Shown here: positions 46,259 through 54,764 of the stretch, one piece after another
Layout: every line of letters starts with the position of its first letter
How positions within the stretch are numbered: the first letter of the stretch is position 1
Assembly (NCBI GenBank): GCA_026127925.1
Contig: JAJSLM010000002.1
Span: forward strand, 186,001-250,000
Reading direction: 5' to 3'
Length of the DNA: 64,000 bases
Source of the DNA: Thermoplasmatales archaeon
Lineage (GTDB): Archaea > Thermoplasmatota > Thermoplasmata > Thermoplasmatales > Thermoplasmataceae
Made by a program: the position numbers and the translations under genes
Notes under the pieces: model-generated
Databases searched by the model: none
The model's input: only the letters and a program-made list of their open reading frames with translations
Told to the model about the DNA's origin: nothing

Positions 46259-47450
46259 TATTTATACTCTGAACAGATATCTACCAATGGTGTTCAAGCG
46301 TGTTAAGCCACACATAATCCTGACAGGTGATGAGAGAAGGTATCTGGAAAGCATAACAAGATCGAGAACAGCAGAGAGGAGGATGTATGAAAGGGCCAGG
46401 ATAATACTGATGGATTCCGATGAAAGGAATCCGAGTGAGATTGCCCGTGAGCTTGGAACAAACAGAACAAAGGTATATCTGGTAATAAACAAAGCCCTGA
46501 CCCTTGGGATTGAATTTGCACTTCATGACAGGCAGGGAAGAGGCAAGCCCAGATCCATGGGGGATGATGCAAGATCATACATAATCAATACAGCCTGCAC
46601 AAGACCACTGGATCTGGGAATGCAGCAGGAACTGTGGACAAGCCGATCCCTGACTGCATATATAAGATCACATGCCCCATCAGAATATCATCTTCAGAGG
46701 ATATCAAACGGAACAGTCTCCAAGGTTCTGACAAGGAGCAATATCAGACCCCATAAGATACGATACTATATGGAGAAGACCGATCCTGAACATGAAAGGA
46801 AGGGGGCAGAGGTTCTCCATGTATACAGGGATGTAAAGATACTGAGAAATAGCAGTGAAAACAGCCTGATCGCAGTTCTTTCATACGATGAGAAGCCAGG
46901 CATACAGGCCATAGGGAACATATATCCTGACAAATCCCCTGATCAGGATCATGGCTACGTTTCCAGGAATCATGACTATAAGAGGCATGGAACACTGTCC
47001 CTGATGGCCGGTATAGATCTCTTCACGGGTCACATAATACCGCTTGTTGAGGAGAGGCACAGAAGCGCCGAATTCATAAGATGGCTTGACATGGTGGATA
47101 AATACTATCCTGAGGATTATGTGATCACCATAATCCTTGACAACCATTCCATCCATTCTTCCAGGGAAACAATGCAGTACCTCAGCAAAAAACCACACAG
47201 ATTCCGGTTTGTGTTCACTCCCACACATGCATCATGGCTGAACATCATAGAAACGTTCTTCAGCAAGATAACAAGGACAATGCTCAGGGGAATAAGGGCA
47301 GATTCAAAAGATGATCTGAAGAAAAGGATTCTGAATTACATAGAAGAGACAAACAGCGAACCCGTTGTTTTCACATGGAGATACAGGATGGATGAGATGC
47401 CGGGTGGAATAGGGGCATGATATTGTAAGTATAATTAGGAAACGCTATAC
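46230..47450 (+). mobile_element. Complete IS630-type insertion sequence
   Basis: 1221 bases bounded by TA dinucleotides (46228-46229 and 47451-47452), the target duplication of the IS630/Tc1 group. The ends GTATAGTGTTTCC and, inverted, GTATAGCGTTTCC match, and similarity continues about 30 bases inward to CTTACAAT. It carries one full-length transposase gene, so it may be active. Confidence 0.85.
46287..47420 (+). CDS. IS630 family transposase
   Basis: 377 residues. N-terminal HTH (NPSEIARELGTNRTKVYLVI) is followed by a linker and the DDE catalytic domain: first Asp in VLSYDEKPGIQAIG near residue 200, second in IIILDNHSIHSS near 283, Glu in HASWLNIIETFFSKI near 318. All three catalytic residues are present and no frameshift is seen. 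It fills the element between the two inverted repeats. Confidence 0.93.
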   Translation: MVFKRVKPHIILTGDERRYLESITRSRTAERRMYERARIILMDSDERNPSEIARELGTNRTKVYLVINKALTLGIEFALHDRQGRGKPRSMGDDARSYIINTACTRPLDLGMQQELWTSRSLTAYIRSHAPSEYHLQRISNGTVSKVLTRSNIRPHKIRYYMEKTDPEHERKGAEVLHVYRDVKILRNSSENSLIAVLSYDEKPGIQAIGNIYPDKSPDQDHGYVSRNHDYKRHGTLSLMAGIDLFTGHIIPLVEERHRSAEFIRWLDMVDKYYPEDYVITIILDNHSIHSSRETMQYLSKKPHRFRFVFTPTHASWLNIIETFFSKITRTMLRGIRADSKDDLKKRILNYIEETNSEPVVFTWRYRMDEMPGGIGA

Positions 47451-47453
47451 TAG
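47422..47453 (-). repeat. Right terminal inverted repeat of the IS630-type element
   Basis: Begins ATTGTAAGTATAATTAGG and ends CGCTATACTAG, the inverse of the left end; it starts 2 bases after the transposase stop. Confidence 0.8.
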
Positions 47454-47696
47454 TCCATTTCCCCTAAATTTGTCCAGTAAATGCATGCCATATTACTCAG
47501 AATATGAGAGTATAAATAGTTCACCCAATCATTGTGGTATACATATAATCTGCACCGGTATAAACAGCATTTAGCTACTTCCCAAATCTCGGGCATAAGA
47601 TTGCGCTTTTCAGGTTCAAGTGTAAATCTGATTTAATAAAAATTGTAGTTTGGCGGATTGATATTTATTTAAAACCCAATGTGTTTAAAATAAAAC

Positions 47697-47948
47697 CTTA
47701 AGTTTTTCCTAATTGAAAAGTATCTAAAAATTGCTGCAAAAATTTTTGGTTGATAGCTCTCTGTGCCTGAATTAACAATAAGTACGCTTGCTAAGCAATA
47801 CACAAATACTTTTTGGCATTATATCATTCTTGATTTCAACAATACAATTTTATTTCTGCCATGGTAAATCCTTTCTCTTATGCCGTTATAGGATAGTGTT
47901 CGCAATAGTCAAATTGGAAATTTTTTGTTTTGATTAGGAAAAACTTAG
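47697..47948. mobile_element. MITE-like inverted-repeat structure upstream of cbiZ
   Basis: A perfect 15-base inverted repeat, TAAGTTTTTCCTAAT (47699-47713) and ATTAGGAAAAACTTA (47933-47947), encloses 219 bases with no ORF. The inner TTTCCTAATT block is also found in the right end of the IS630-type element 250 bases away, so this may be a non-autonomous derivative. The flanking ORF-free DNA from 47454 shows TATA-like GTATAAATAG near 47515 but no gene. Confidence 0.45.
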
Positions 47949-47975
47949 TATAGATGATTGTTTGCGTAAGATTAG

Positions 47976-48608
47976 ATGGAATACTCATATGAATTGCACA
48001 AAAAGTACTATAAAATCGAATTCCGGCATCCTGTAAGGTTCATCAGCTCGGCTCCATTTAATGGTGGGTTTGGCCACGCGAATATTTACGTTAACAGGGA
48101 AGTGCCAAAGAGTTATAATTCCGATCCAGCCGTAGAAATTGAAAAGTTTCTGCATGAAGAGGATATAAGTGCACCGCTCACCGTGGTTACGATGACAGCT
48201 GTAAACGTCTCAACACTTGAAATGGATAAGCGTGTTGTTGGAGCCCATAGCATGGAGATCTATTTGACAGCCGGATTTGAAAATGCCGTTTCTATTGGCA
48301 ACAGGAATCATCTTTTCGGTACAGTAAATCTATGTCTTGTTACCGATCTTCCGCTCTCAAACGCTGCCTCAGTGAATCTCCTCCAGAGTATGGTTGAAGC
48401 AAAGTCACAGTGCATGAACGATTTCGAAATAAGAGACATGGAAACCGGGAATAAGGCGCCTGGAACCTCCACGGATACCGCCTCAATCTTCATTTCATCT
48501 GAAGAAACAAACATAAAGTACGCCGGGAGAATCACAGAATATGGATATCACGCTTCAGAGCTGGTATACAACGCTTTAACTAGATCAATATTGAAGAACA
48601 AAATTTAA
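47976..48608 (+). CDS. cbiZ: Adenosylcobinamide amidohydrolase
   Basis: 210 residues. CbiZ removes the aminopropanol tail of (pseudo)cobinamide to give cobyric acid, a cobalamin salvage step in archaea. Family features: VVTMTAVNVSTLEMDKR, the Asn-rich strand GTVNLCLVTDLPLSNAASVN, MVEAKSQCMNDFEIRD and the signature PGTSTDTASIFIS. TATA-like TTAGTATAG near 47945-47953 lies ~25 bases before the ATG, at the edge of the MITE-like repeat. A decayed copy lies at 36278. Cobalamin would serve B12-dependent enzymes such as the radical SAM protein at 23110. Confidence 0.85.
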   Translation: MEYSYELHKKYYKIEFRHPVRFISSAPFNGGFGHANIYVNREVPKSYNSDPAVEIEKFLHEEDISAPLTVVTMTAVNVSTLEMDKRVVGAHSMEIYLTAGFENAVSIGNRNHLFGTVNLCLVTDLPLSNAASVNLLQSMVEAKSQCMNDFEIRDMETGNKAPGTSTDTASIFISSEETNIKYAGRITEYGYHASELVYNALTRSILKNKI

Positions 48609-48633
48609 AAAATTTATATGTTAAAATTATGTC

Positions 48634-49290
48634 TTAAAGGTATGTCCAACTTTTAGATTTTTCCTCGTCATCTTCCTCTTCAGGTTGTCCGGCGTGGTAT
48701 TCCTTTAGAGGTTTTCCTTCCAGTCTGACTTTTGGTGCTTTTCGGAAACTGCTGGCCATCCTCTTCTTCGCATATATGACAGACATTGCTTTCTCAGACA
48801 CCTTTAGTTCAGATTGAGCGCCTCCAACAAGGCTGAATATGTTCAGAAGCAAGAGTGATCCTGGTAGTATAATGGCAAGCGATCTTATCGCTGCGTATGA
48901 TGAATATATGCTTCCGAGGATACCATTTACTATCAATCCAGAGCCCGAAAAGTGAAGTACACCTTTGCTGAAGTATGTGCTTGCTATGGCCAGAGGACCA
49001 GATGTATAAGGTACGAGAGCAAGGGTGATCAGAACAATAACTGCAGTGGAAACCAACGAAGATACCAAAGCAGTAGAGGGCTTTCCTGATTTCCTTCCGC
49101 ACATGTAACCTGCTACAGAAGGACCGGCTATCGGGATCCACCAAAGGAGAATTCCAAATAAAAGCCCATAAGCAATGCCACCGTATTGGGAATATATATT
49201 TTCTTCCTTCTCTTTGGGTGGCTCAAATTTGCTCTCGCTCGTCTCTTCGGTTTCCCCCTCATGGTCTTCTTCAAAAGGATGAATTGTCAT
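48634..49290 (-). CDS. Membrane protein of unknown function with charged tails
   Basis: 218 residues. An acidic N-terminal tail (~30 residues, HPFEEDHEGETEETSESK) is followed by about four membrane helices (GGIAYGLLFGILLWWIPIAG, VSTAVIVLITLALVPYTSG, and a late SLAIILPGSLLLLNIFSLVG) and a cytoplasmic C-terminal part ending in Glu/Asp/Lys. A TATA-like ACTTAAATATTT near 49315-49326 precedes the start. No family recognised; similar proteins seem to be a Thermoplasmata type. It converges on cbiZ. Confidence 0.7.
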   Translation of the reverse strand: MTIHPFEEDHEGETEETSESKFEPPKEKEENIYSQYGGIAYGLLFGILLWWIPIAGPSVAGYMCGRKSGKPSTALVSSLVSTAVIVLITLALVPYTSGPLAIASTYFSKGVLHFSGSGLIVNGILGSIYSSYAAIRSLAIILPGSLLLLNIFSLVGGAQSELKVSEKAMSVIYAKKRMASSFRKAPKVRLEGKPLKEYHAGQPEEEDDEEKSKSWTYL

Positions 49291-49443
49291 TTTTTGTCAG
49301 ACACTAATCATGTTCCAAATATTTAAGTTTTTGTTGATGTCTATTTTTTATTTATGTTTACAGAATCTAAACTAAAATACGCCAAAAAATAGTAAGTAGT
49401 GTCAAAAATGTATGGTGTTCATTTGGATTGTTAAATGTATCAA

Positions 49444-50658
49444 TTATGCGCCATACTTCTCGGCTCTGTCTGACAATTGCAAGAGATAGGGTATCACATC
49501 GAGGCCTTCAAGGCTAAACCCAGTGCCAAGACATGAGACCTCATCAAAGAATCTTGTATGATTTCCCAGAATTCCGGAGGTGTTGAACAGTATTGGGACA
49601 GGATCCCCTGAGTGATCCTTGACGGAGCACGGCGTTGAGTGATCACCTGTGATGCATATAACGGCTTCTTCCGGTCTGAAATCCAGATCAGATAATGCAG
49701 CATCGATAGACTCGATAGCTTTCTTCTTTTCTCTGGGCTTCCCATCATGACCGGCAACGTCAGTGGCCTTTATGTTCATAAGTACAAAATCGTATCTTTT
49801 CAAGGCTTGGGACGCTGCTTTAAATTTGTTCCTGAAGTTGCTGTTAAGACTTCCAGTCGCTCCCTCCACCTTCAATAGATCCATTCCGGCAAGCTTTGCT
49901 ATACCGGAGATCATAGGTATCCCGGATATGGCTGCTGCTTTCATGTTATACTTTTCATGGAAAGGCTGAAGACTAGGCGCTTTCCCTGGCCCCCTGAGAA
50001 GCAGGACATTAGCCGGCGGAAGTCCATTCTTTATGCGTTCCAGATTGACATCATGATTTCCCAGTATTTTTTGAGTTTCAGCTAGAAATTTATTGAGTAC
50101 GCTCGCAGAAAATACAGCCTCGTTGTCTAACGCTTTTACGATCTCTGGTTTTCGCCCAAGGTCATGCGGATCCGTATCAGTGACCCTATCGGAAAGGTTA
50201 TCTCCGCGAATCACAAGAGCAGCTCTGTGTTCTACGCCTTCCCTCACGAAGAAGTCCACGCCATCTATATTCATTCTTAGAGCTGAAGCCAATTTATCTG
50301 TTCCCGAATTAATTCTTCCTGCTCGTCTGTCCGTGACGATTCCGTTTTCGTCAATGGTTGCAAAGTTAGCTCTAAAGGCTATATCTCCCGGCCTGACATC
50401 CATTCCAAGACCCATGGCTTCAAACGGTCCTCTTCCAGTGTATACCTCAACCGGATTGTAACCGAGAATCGACAGATGTGAAGTATCCGAGCCAGCTCTT
50501 ATCCCTGGGGTTATGGGAAACAAAATTCCACCCAATCCCTCAGAAACCAGGTGATTCATGTTCGGCCTGAAAGATGCTTGAAGAGAAGTCATGTAATTGA
50601 ACTCTTTATTCGGCCTATCCCCAAGTCCATCCAGTATAACAAGAAGAATATTCTTCAT
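49444..50658 (-). CDS. apgM: 2,3-bisphosphoglycerate-independent phosphoglycerate mutase, archaeal type
   Basis: 404 residues from ATG 50658, behind a GGTGGTGGATT Shine-Dalgarno; the frame extends to 50691 without a better start. Interconverts 3- and 2-phosphoglycerate in glycolysis and gluconeogenesis. Alkaline-phosphatase fold: VILDGLGDRPNKEFN (metal-binding Asp), IRAGSDTSHLSILGY with the phosphoryl-accepting Ser, GRGPFEAMGLGM, DVAGHDGKPREKKKAIE and CITGDHSTPCSVKDHSGDPV. Third gene of the arfC-ahcY-apgM operon, 14 bases after ahcY. Confidence 0.95.
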   Translation of the reverse strand: MKNILLVILDGLGDRPNKEFNYMTSLQASFRPNMNHLVSEGLGGILFPITPGIRAGSDTSHLSILGYNPVEVYTGRGPFEAMGLGMDVRPGDIAFRANFATIDENGIVTDRRAGRINSGTDKLASALRMNIDGVDFFVREGVEHRAALVIRGDNLSDRVTDTDPHDLGRKPEIVKALDNEAVFSASVLNKFLAETQKILGNHDVNLERIKNGLPPANVLLLRGPGKAPSLQPFHEKYNMKAAAISGIPMISGIAKLAGMDLLKVEGATGSLNSNFRNKFKAASQALKRYDFVLMNIKATDVAGHDGKPREKKKAIESIDAALSDLDFRPEEAVICITGDHSTPCSVKDHSGDPVPILFNTSGILGNHTRFFDEVSCLGTGFSLEGLDVIPYLLQLSDRAEKYGA

Positions 50659-50672
50659 TTGAATCCACCACC

Positions 50673-51908
50673 CTAAGTTCCTTCTCTCCATTCGTTCATG
50701 TATCTTATCTGTTCATCCGACAGGTGATCGATTGTTATTCCAAGCGTTCTCAACTTTATGTCAGCAACATATCTGTCTATTTCTGGAGGAACAGGGTAAA
50801 CTTTACGGCTTAATTCTCCATGGTTCTTGACAAGGTACTCCGCAACAAGAGCCTGTAAGGCAAAACTCATATCCATTATCTCTACCGGATGTCCTTGGCC
50901 AGAGGCGAGGTTGACGAGTCTACCGTCAGATATCAAATTTACCAGGTTCCCGTTTTCCAGTTTGTATCTCGTAACATTTTCTCTGACACTCTTCTTTTCT
51001 ATATTTTTTGCTTCAAGATCCTTGAAGGCTATTTCATTATTGAAATGCCCTGAATTTGCGAGCAGTATATTCCTCTTGGCGACGAGCATGTCATCGTATG
51101 TGACTATATCCTTGACTCCCGTTGCAGTAACAATCAGATCAGCGTCCCGGATAGCCCTGTTCATTGGCATGACCTCGAAGCCGTCCATGGCGGCCTCCAC
51201 GGCCTTAACAGGATCGATCTCTGTCACGGTTACCAAAGCGCCCATCCCCTTCATTCTCATGGCTATGCCCTTCCCGCACCAGCCATAGCCCCCAACTACG
51301 ACTCTTTTTCCGGCAATAAGGACATTTGTGGCATTCATTATTCCATCAAGAGTGCTCTGCCCTGTCCCATAACGGTTGTCAAAGAAATGTTTCATTTCGG
51401 CATCATTAACGTCAAACATTGGAAACCTAAGTGCACCACTCTTTTCCATGGCACGAAGCCTCTGGACACCTGTGGTTGTCTCCTCGTTTCCACCTATTAT
51501 ACTTTTTAAAAGTTCAGTCCTCTTGTCGTGAACTATGTTAACGAGATCGCCTCCATCGTCAATGATTATATTTGGCTCAAGATCCAACGCTTTATTCAGG
51601 TACTCGTAGTATTCCTCCTCGTCTTCTCCTTTCTTTGCATAAACTTCCATGCCAAAATCCTTTTTCAAAGATTCGACGACACTGTCATCAGAGCTTAATG
51701 GATTGCAGGAAGCCATTCTGACTTTTGCTCCCCCCTCTTTGAGGAGAAGTGCGAATACTCCCGTTTTTGCCTCTACGTGCAACGCCATAGATATCTTTAC
51801 ATCCTTGAATGGTTTTTCTTTAAGAAAACGTTCGCGTATGCTGGATGTGACGTCCATCCGGTCCCTGGCCCATTCAAGCCTCAAAAATCCTTTACTCTCT
51901 TTATCCAT
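50673..51908 (-). CDS. ahcY: S-adenosylhomocysteine hydrolase
   Basis: 411 residues. NAD-dependent cleavage of S-adenosylhomocysteine to adenosine and homocysteine, restoring methylation capacity. Motifs: ISMALHVEAKTGVFALLL, ASCNPLSSDDSV (family: STQDD), FDVNDAEMKHFFDNRYGTGQ, the NAD site VVVGGYGWCGKGIAMRMKG, and LLANSGHFNNEI. The C-terminal Tyr-containing tail common in bacteria is absent, as in archaeal forms. Overlaps arfC by 28 bases. Confidence 0.95.
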   Translation of the reverse strand: MDKESKGFLRLEWARDRMDVTSSIRERFLKEKPFKDVKISMALHVEAKTGVFALLLKEGGAKVRMASCNPLSSDDSVVESLKKDFGMEVYAKKGEDEEEYYEYLNKALDLEPNIIIDDGGDLVNIVHDKRTELLKSIIGGNEETTTGVQRLRAMEKSGALRFPMFDVNDAEMKHFFDNRYGTGQSTLDGIMNATNVLIAGKRVVVGGYGWCGKGIAMRMKGMGALVTVTEIDPVKAVEAAMDGFEVMPMNRAIRDADLIVTATGVKDIVTYDDMLVAKRNILLANSGHFNNEIAFKDLEAKNIEKKSVRENVTRYKLENGNLVNLISDGRLVNLASGQGHPVEIMDMSFALQALVAEYLVKNHGELSRKVYPVPPEIDRYVADIKLRTLGITIDHLSDEQIRYMNEWREGT

Positions 51909-52534
51909 GATTCTCGTAATAGGTAAGGGTTTAAACTTATAAGAATACCACTTTTCATCATCTGTATGTCACTTATAACATTTGTAATATTTGCATCAAG
52001 ATCGAACAACCTCAGGCCATCTTTTTCGATGAGAACATCGCCCACATACAGGTAAAATTCATCTACATTGCCCGAGGAAACAAATTCACTTATGACTCTT
52101 TTACCACCTTCCACAAGTATCTTCTTAAAGCCAATGGAGCCAAACTCTGTGAGCAAATTATCCACCAGAAGCTCATTTCTTCTTCTTCGCATCATTTCTG
52201 CATTTTGTATCTCGTCGCTTTTTTCTGTAAATACCATGGTTCTCATGGACCCGTCGAAAACGTTTGCATTCCTTGGAACTCTAAGATTCGCATCCAGAAC
52301 AACTCGAGTTGGCAATTTATGCGGGTCATGTTCCACATTGTTTATTGAGAGCTTCGGATTGTCACGTATTACTGTGTTGGCACCCACTACAATGGCATCA
52401 ACGCTCGATCTCAACTTGTAGACCCTTTCCCAGTCGTAAGCTGAGGAAATGTTCACACGTTCTCCTGATTTCCCTGCTATCATACCGTTAAGGCTCATTG
52501 CAACGTTGACGATAACTCTGGGTCTTGATGTCAC
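51881..52534 (-). CDS. arfC: 2,5-diamino-6-ribosylamino-pyrimidinone 5-phosphate reductase
   Basis: 217 residues, GTG start 26 bases after a TATA-like AATTTTATT (near 52555-52565). RibD C-terminal (RIB7-like) reductase of archaeal riboflavin synthesis. Motifs: VIVNVAMSLNGMIAG, VDAIVVGANTVIRDNP, RVVLDANLRVP, and FKKILVEGGKRVISEF binding NADPH. First gene of the operon with ahcY and apgM. Confidence 0.92.
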   Translation of the reverse strand: MTSRPRVIVNVAMSLNGMIAGKSGERVNISSAYDWERVYKLRSSVDAIVVGANTVIRDNPKLSINNVEHDPHKLPTRVVLDANLRVPRNANVFDGSMRTMVFTEKSDEIQNAEMMRRRRNELLVDNLLTEFGSIGFKKILVEGGKRVISEFVSSGNVDEFYLYVGDVLIEKDGLRLFDLDANITNVISDIQMMKSGILISLNPYLLRESWIKRVKDF

Positions 52535-52793
52535 AGTTCATTAACGGTAACGGAAATAAAATTATATTGGTGAATTATGGAACGGGAAAGAGATTCAAAG
52601 GTTTAGTCGTCCGCATAATGTAGCCATCAGTTCTGTGTATTGGCAGTAAGGAAATGTAAAAATCCACTTGTTAATCGGGATGCTTTTTAATTCTGTGGTG
52701 TGGTAAATTTGTATGAACCATTAATACTAGAAACTCTTATGCAGTAGATACTGTAGCAAATTTATTATTTTAAAAACACTATCTTAGGTAGAA

Positions 52794-53492
52794 TTGGAAA
52801 AGATCGATTTATCCGAAAGACAGGAAAAACTTCCCATTGGTGTGAACTGCATAGACGAAGTTATGAGCGGTGGATTAGAGCCTGAGGTAATAACAGAGAT
52901 ATACGGAGAAGGCGGTTCTGGAAAATCGAATCTGTGCATGCAGTTTGCCATATCATCGATAAGAAGTGGGAAAAAGGTGATATTTCTTGACACTGAGGGT
53001 TTTTCAGCCGAAAGGTTTTCGCAGGTCTCCGGCAGAGATATCGAAATGCTTAACGAGATGATGATGTTCAGAATATCATCGCTGGAGGATCAGGAATTAA
53101 CACTCCTAAGGTTATCTAAAATGATCGAGAAGACTAGACCTGTGGGTTTGCTGATCATAGATTCGTTCACAGAATTCTTCAGATTGGAACCATTTCCCGA
53201 TGCATCTTCTAGAGCACTCGCGTTTCAAAGGGAAGTATCATCTCTCACTTCCATACTTCTCAAATTTAAGATCCCGATCCTCATAACAAATCAGATATAT
53301 CAGGACCCCTCGTCTGGTGAACTCCATCCTTTTGGAGGGTACGTGATCGATCATGCAGTCAAGGCAATATACAGCATAGAGAAACTTCCTGAAGGAAAAA
53401 GGCGAATCTCTGTGGTAAAGCACAGGGCAATCCGTGAAGGAAATTTTGCTGAATTTCGGATCACCGATTATGGGATATCGTGTGAGGGATAA
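52794..53492 (+). CDS. radB: RadB recombinase paralogue
   Basis: 232 residues with a TTG start ~26 bases after an AT-rich TATA element near 52762-52774. RecA-family core only, without the N-terminal helix-hairpin-helix of RadA: Walker A IYGEGGSGKSNLCMQF near residue 38, KVIFLDTEGFSAERF, Walker B VGLLIIDSFTEFFRL near 120, and ITNQIYQD. RadB assists RadA in euryarchaeal recombinational repair. It is followed after 2 bases by fen, forming a repair/replication operon. Confidence 0.93.
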   Translation: MEKIDLSERQEKLPIGVNCIDEVMSGGLEPEVITEIYGEGGSGKSNLCMQFAISSIRSGKKVIFLDTEGFSAERFSQVSGRDIEMLNEMMMFRISSLEDQELTLLRLSKMIEKTRPVGLLIIDSFTEFFRLEPFPDASSRALAFQREVSSLTSILLKFKIPILITNQIYQDPSSGELHPFGGYVIDHAVKAIYSIEKLPEGKRRISVVKHRAIREGNFAEFRITDYGISCEG

Positions 53493-53494
53493 AT

Positions 53495-54523
53495 GTGGGG
53501 GTAGCAATATCAGATATATTGGTTAAGCACGAAACAAAACTTAAGGATCACAAGGGAGAACGGGTGAGCATAGATGGTTATAACGTCCTGTATCAATTTC
53601 TCAGCAGTATAAGGCAACCGGATGGCACTGCATTAATGGACCACAATGGCCATGTAACATCTCATCTCTCAGGTCTCTTTTATCGTACGATGAACCTGAT
53701 TGAGGCAGGAATAAAACCCATTTATGTATTTGATGGCAAACCATCTGTGCTCAAAAACAGGACAATAGAGGAGCGACGCCTTATCAAGGAAAAGGCCAGG
53801 ATAGAACTTGAGGAAGCCATTGCTGCGGGTGAGCAGGAAAAGATAAGGAGCCTTTCATCGCGGATAAATTATATCTCGAAAGATATGGTTGACGAATCGA
53901 TAGAGCTCCTGAACTCTATGGGAATCCCCAGCGTAGTAGCTCCTTCTGAAGGCGAGGCGTTCGCATCTGCCATGTGCCTCCAAGGCATTGTAAATGGTGT
54001 TGTATCCCAGGACTACGACTGCCTCCTGTTCGGTGCCCCTCGGGTATACAGGAATTTCACTCTGTTCGGGAGGCGGAAAGTGCCGGGCAGGAGCATTTAC
54101 GTCAATGTCTCCCCTGAAATAATATACCTTGGGGAGAGCCTTGAGGCTCTCGAAATAACAAGGGAGCAGCTCATTTACATTGGCATCATGGTTGGAACAG
54201 ATTTCAATAAAGGTCTCAAAAAGGTCGGTGCGAAAACAGCGCTGAAGTTGATAAAAAAGTACGGAGACATACATTCTGTGCTCAGGGAAAGAAATGAAAC
54301 TATTGACAACCTTGATGACGTTATCGAATTGTTCATGAACAAGCTTGACGTATCCAAAGTCGATATTTCTCTGCGAAAACCCGACAGAGAAAAAATACTT
54401 GGGTTTTTGTGTGACAAACACGATTTCACTCCAGAACGAATAAAGCCTTACATCGAAACACTGGAATCGAGCTTTGGTAACCTTTCGCAAAGTAGCCTTG
54501 ATGCCTTCGGGTCTCCTCATTGA
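53495..54523 (+). CDS. fen: Flap endonuclease 1
   Basis: 342 residues, GTG start giving MGVAISDILV as in other FEN1 proteins. Structure-specific 5-prime flap nuclease for Okazaki fragment maturation and repair. Metal-binding acids lie in VSIDGYNVLYQF, YVFDGKPS, VAPSEGEAFASAM, SQDYDCLLFG and MVGTDFNKG. A helix-3-turn-helix DNA-binding part follows, and the C-terminus has the PCNA-binding box QSSLDAFG. Confidence 0.95.
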   Translation: MGVAISDILVKHETKLKDHKGERVSIDGYNVLYQFLSSIRQPDGTALMDHNGHVTSHLSGLFYRTMNLIEAGIKPIYVFDGKPSVLKNRTIEERRLIKEKARIELEEAIAAGEQEKIRSLSSRINYISKDMVDESIELLNSMGIPSVVAPSEGEAFASAMCLQGIVNGVVSQDYDCLLFGAPRVYRNFTLFGRRKVPGRSIYVNVSPEIIYLGESLEALEITREQLIYIGIMVGTDFNKGLKKVGAKTALKLIKKYGDIHSVLRERNETIDNLDDVIELFMNKLDVSKVDISLRKPDREKILGFLCDKHDFTPERIKPYIETLESSFGNLSQSSLDAFGSPH

Positions 54524-54580
54524 TTCATAATATTATAAAAATACATTAAGTATAAATATTGGAATATATTATATATTTCA

Positions 54581-54751
54581 ATGAATGCCAATAAGTTAAC
54601 TCTTGTAGACATTTCGCACGTCTCAAAGAGAGGTAGTTCATTAAGGATCACCATCCCAAAAAAGGTTTCAGAGAAACTTGGAATAAATCCAGAAGACATC
54701 CTTGGATTCTACTTCGACGGAAGCGAGATGATCATAGAAAAAGTAAAGTGA
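54581..54751 (+). CDS. AbrB/SpoVT-like DNA-binding protein
   Basis: 56 residues: MNANKLTLVDISHVSKRGS, then LRITIPKKVSEKLGINPED, and a final FYFDGSEMIIEKVK. This is the swapped-hairpin AbrB fold. TATA TATAAATATT near 54551-54560 lies about 26 bases before the ATG. It is a stand-alone gene, convergent with tyrS 13 bases away. Archaeal relatives regulate their own and other genes; a target is not evident. Confidence 0.85.
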   Translation: MNANKLTLVDISHVSKRGSSLRITIPKKVSEKLGINPEDILGFYFDGSEMIIEKVK

Positions 54752-54764
54752 TTATAGAACCGAT

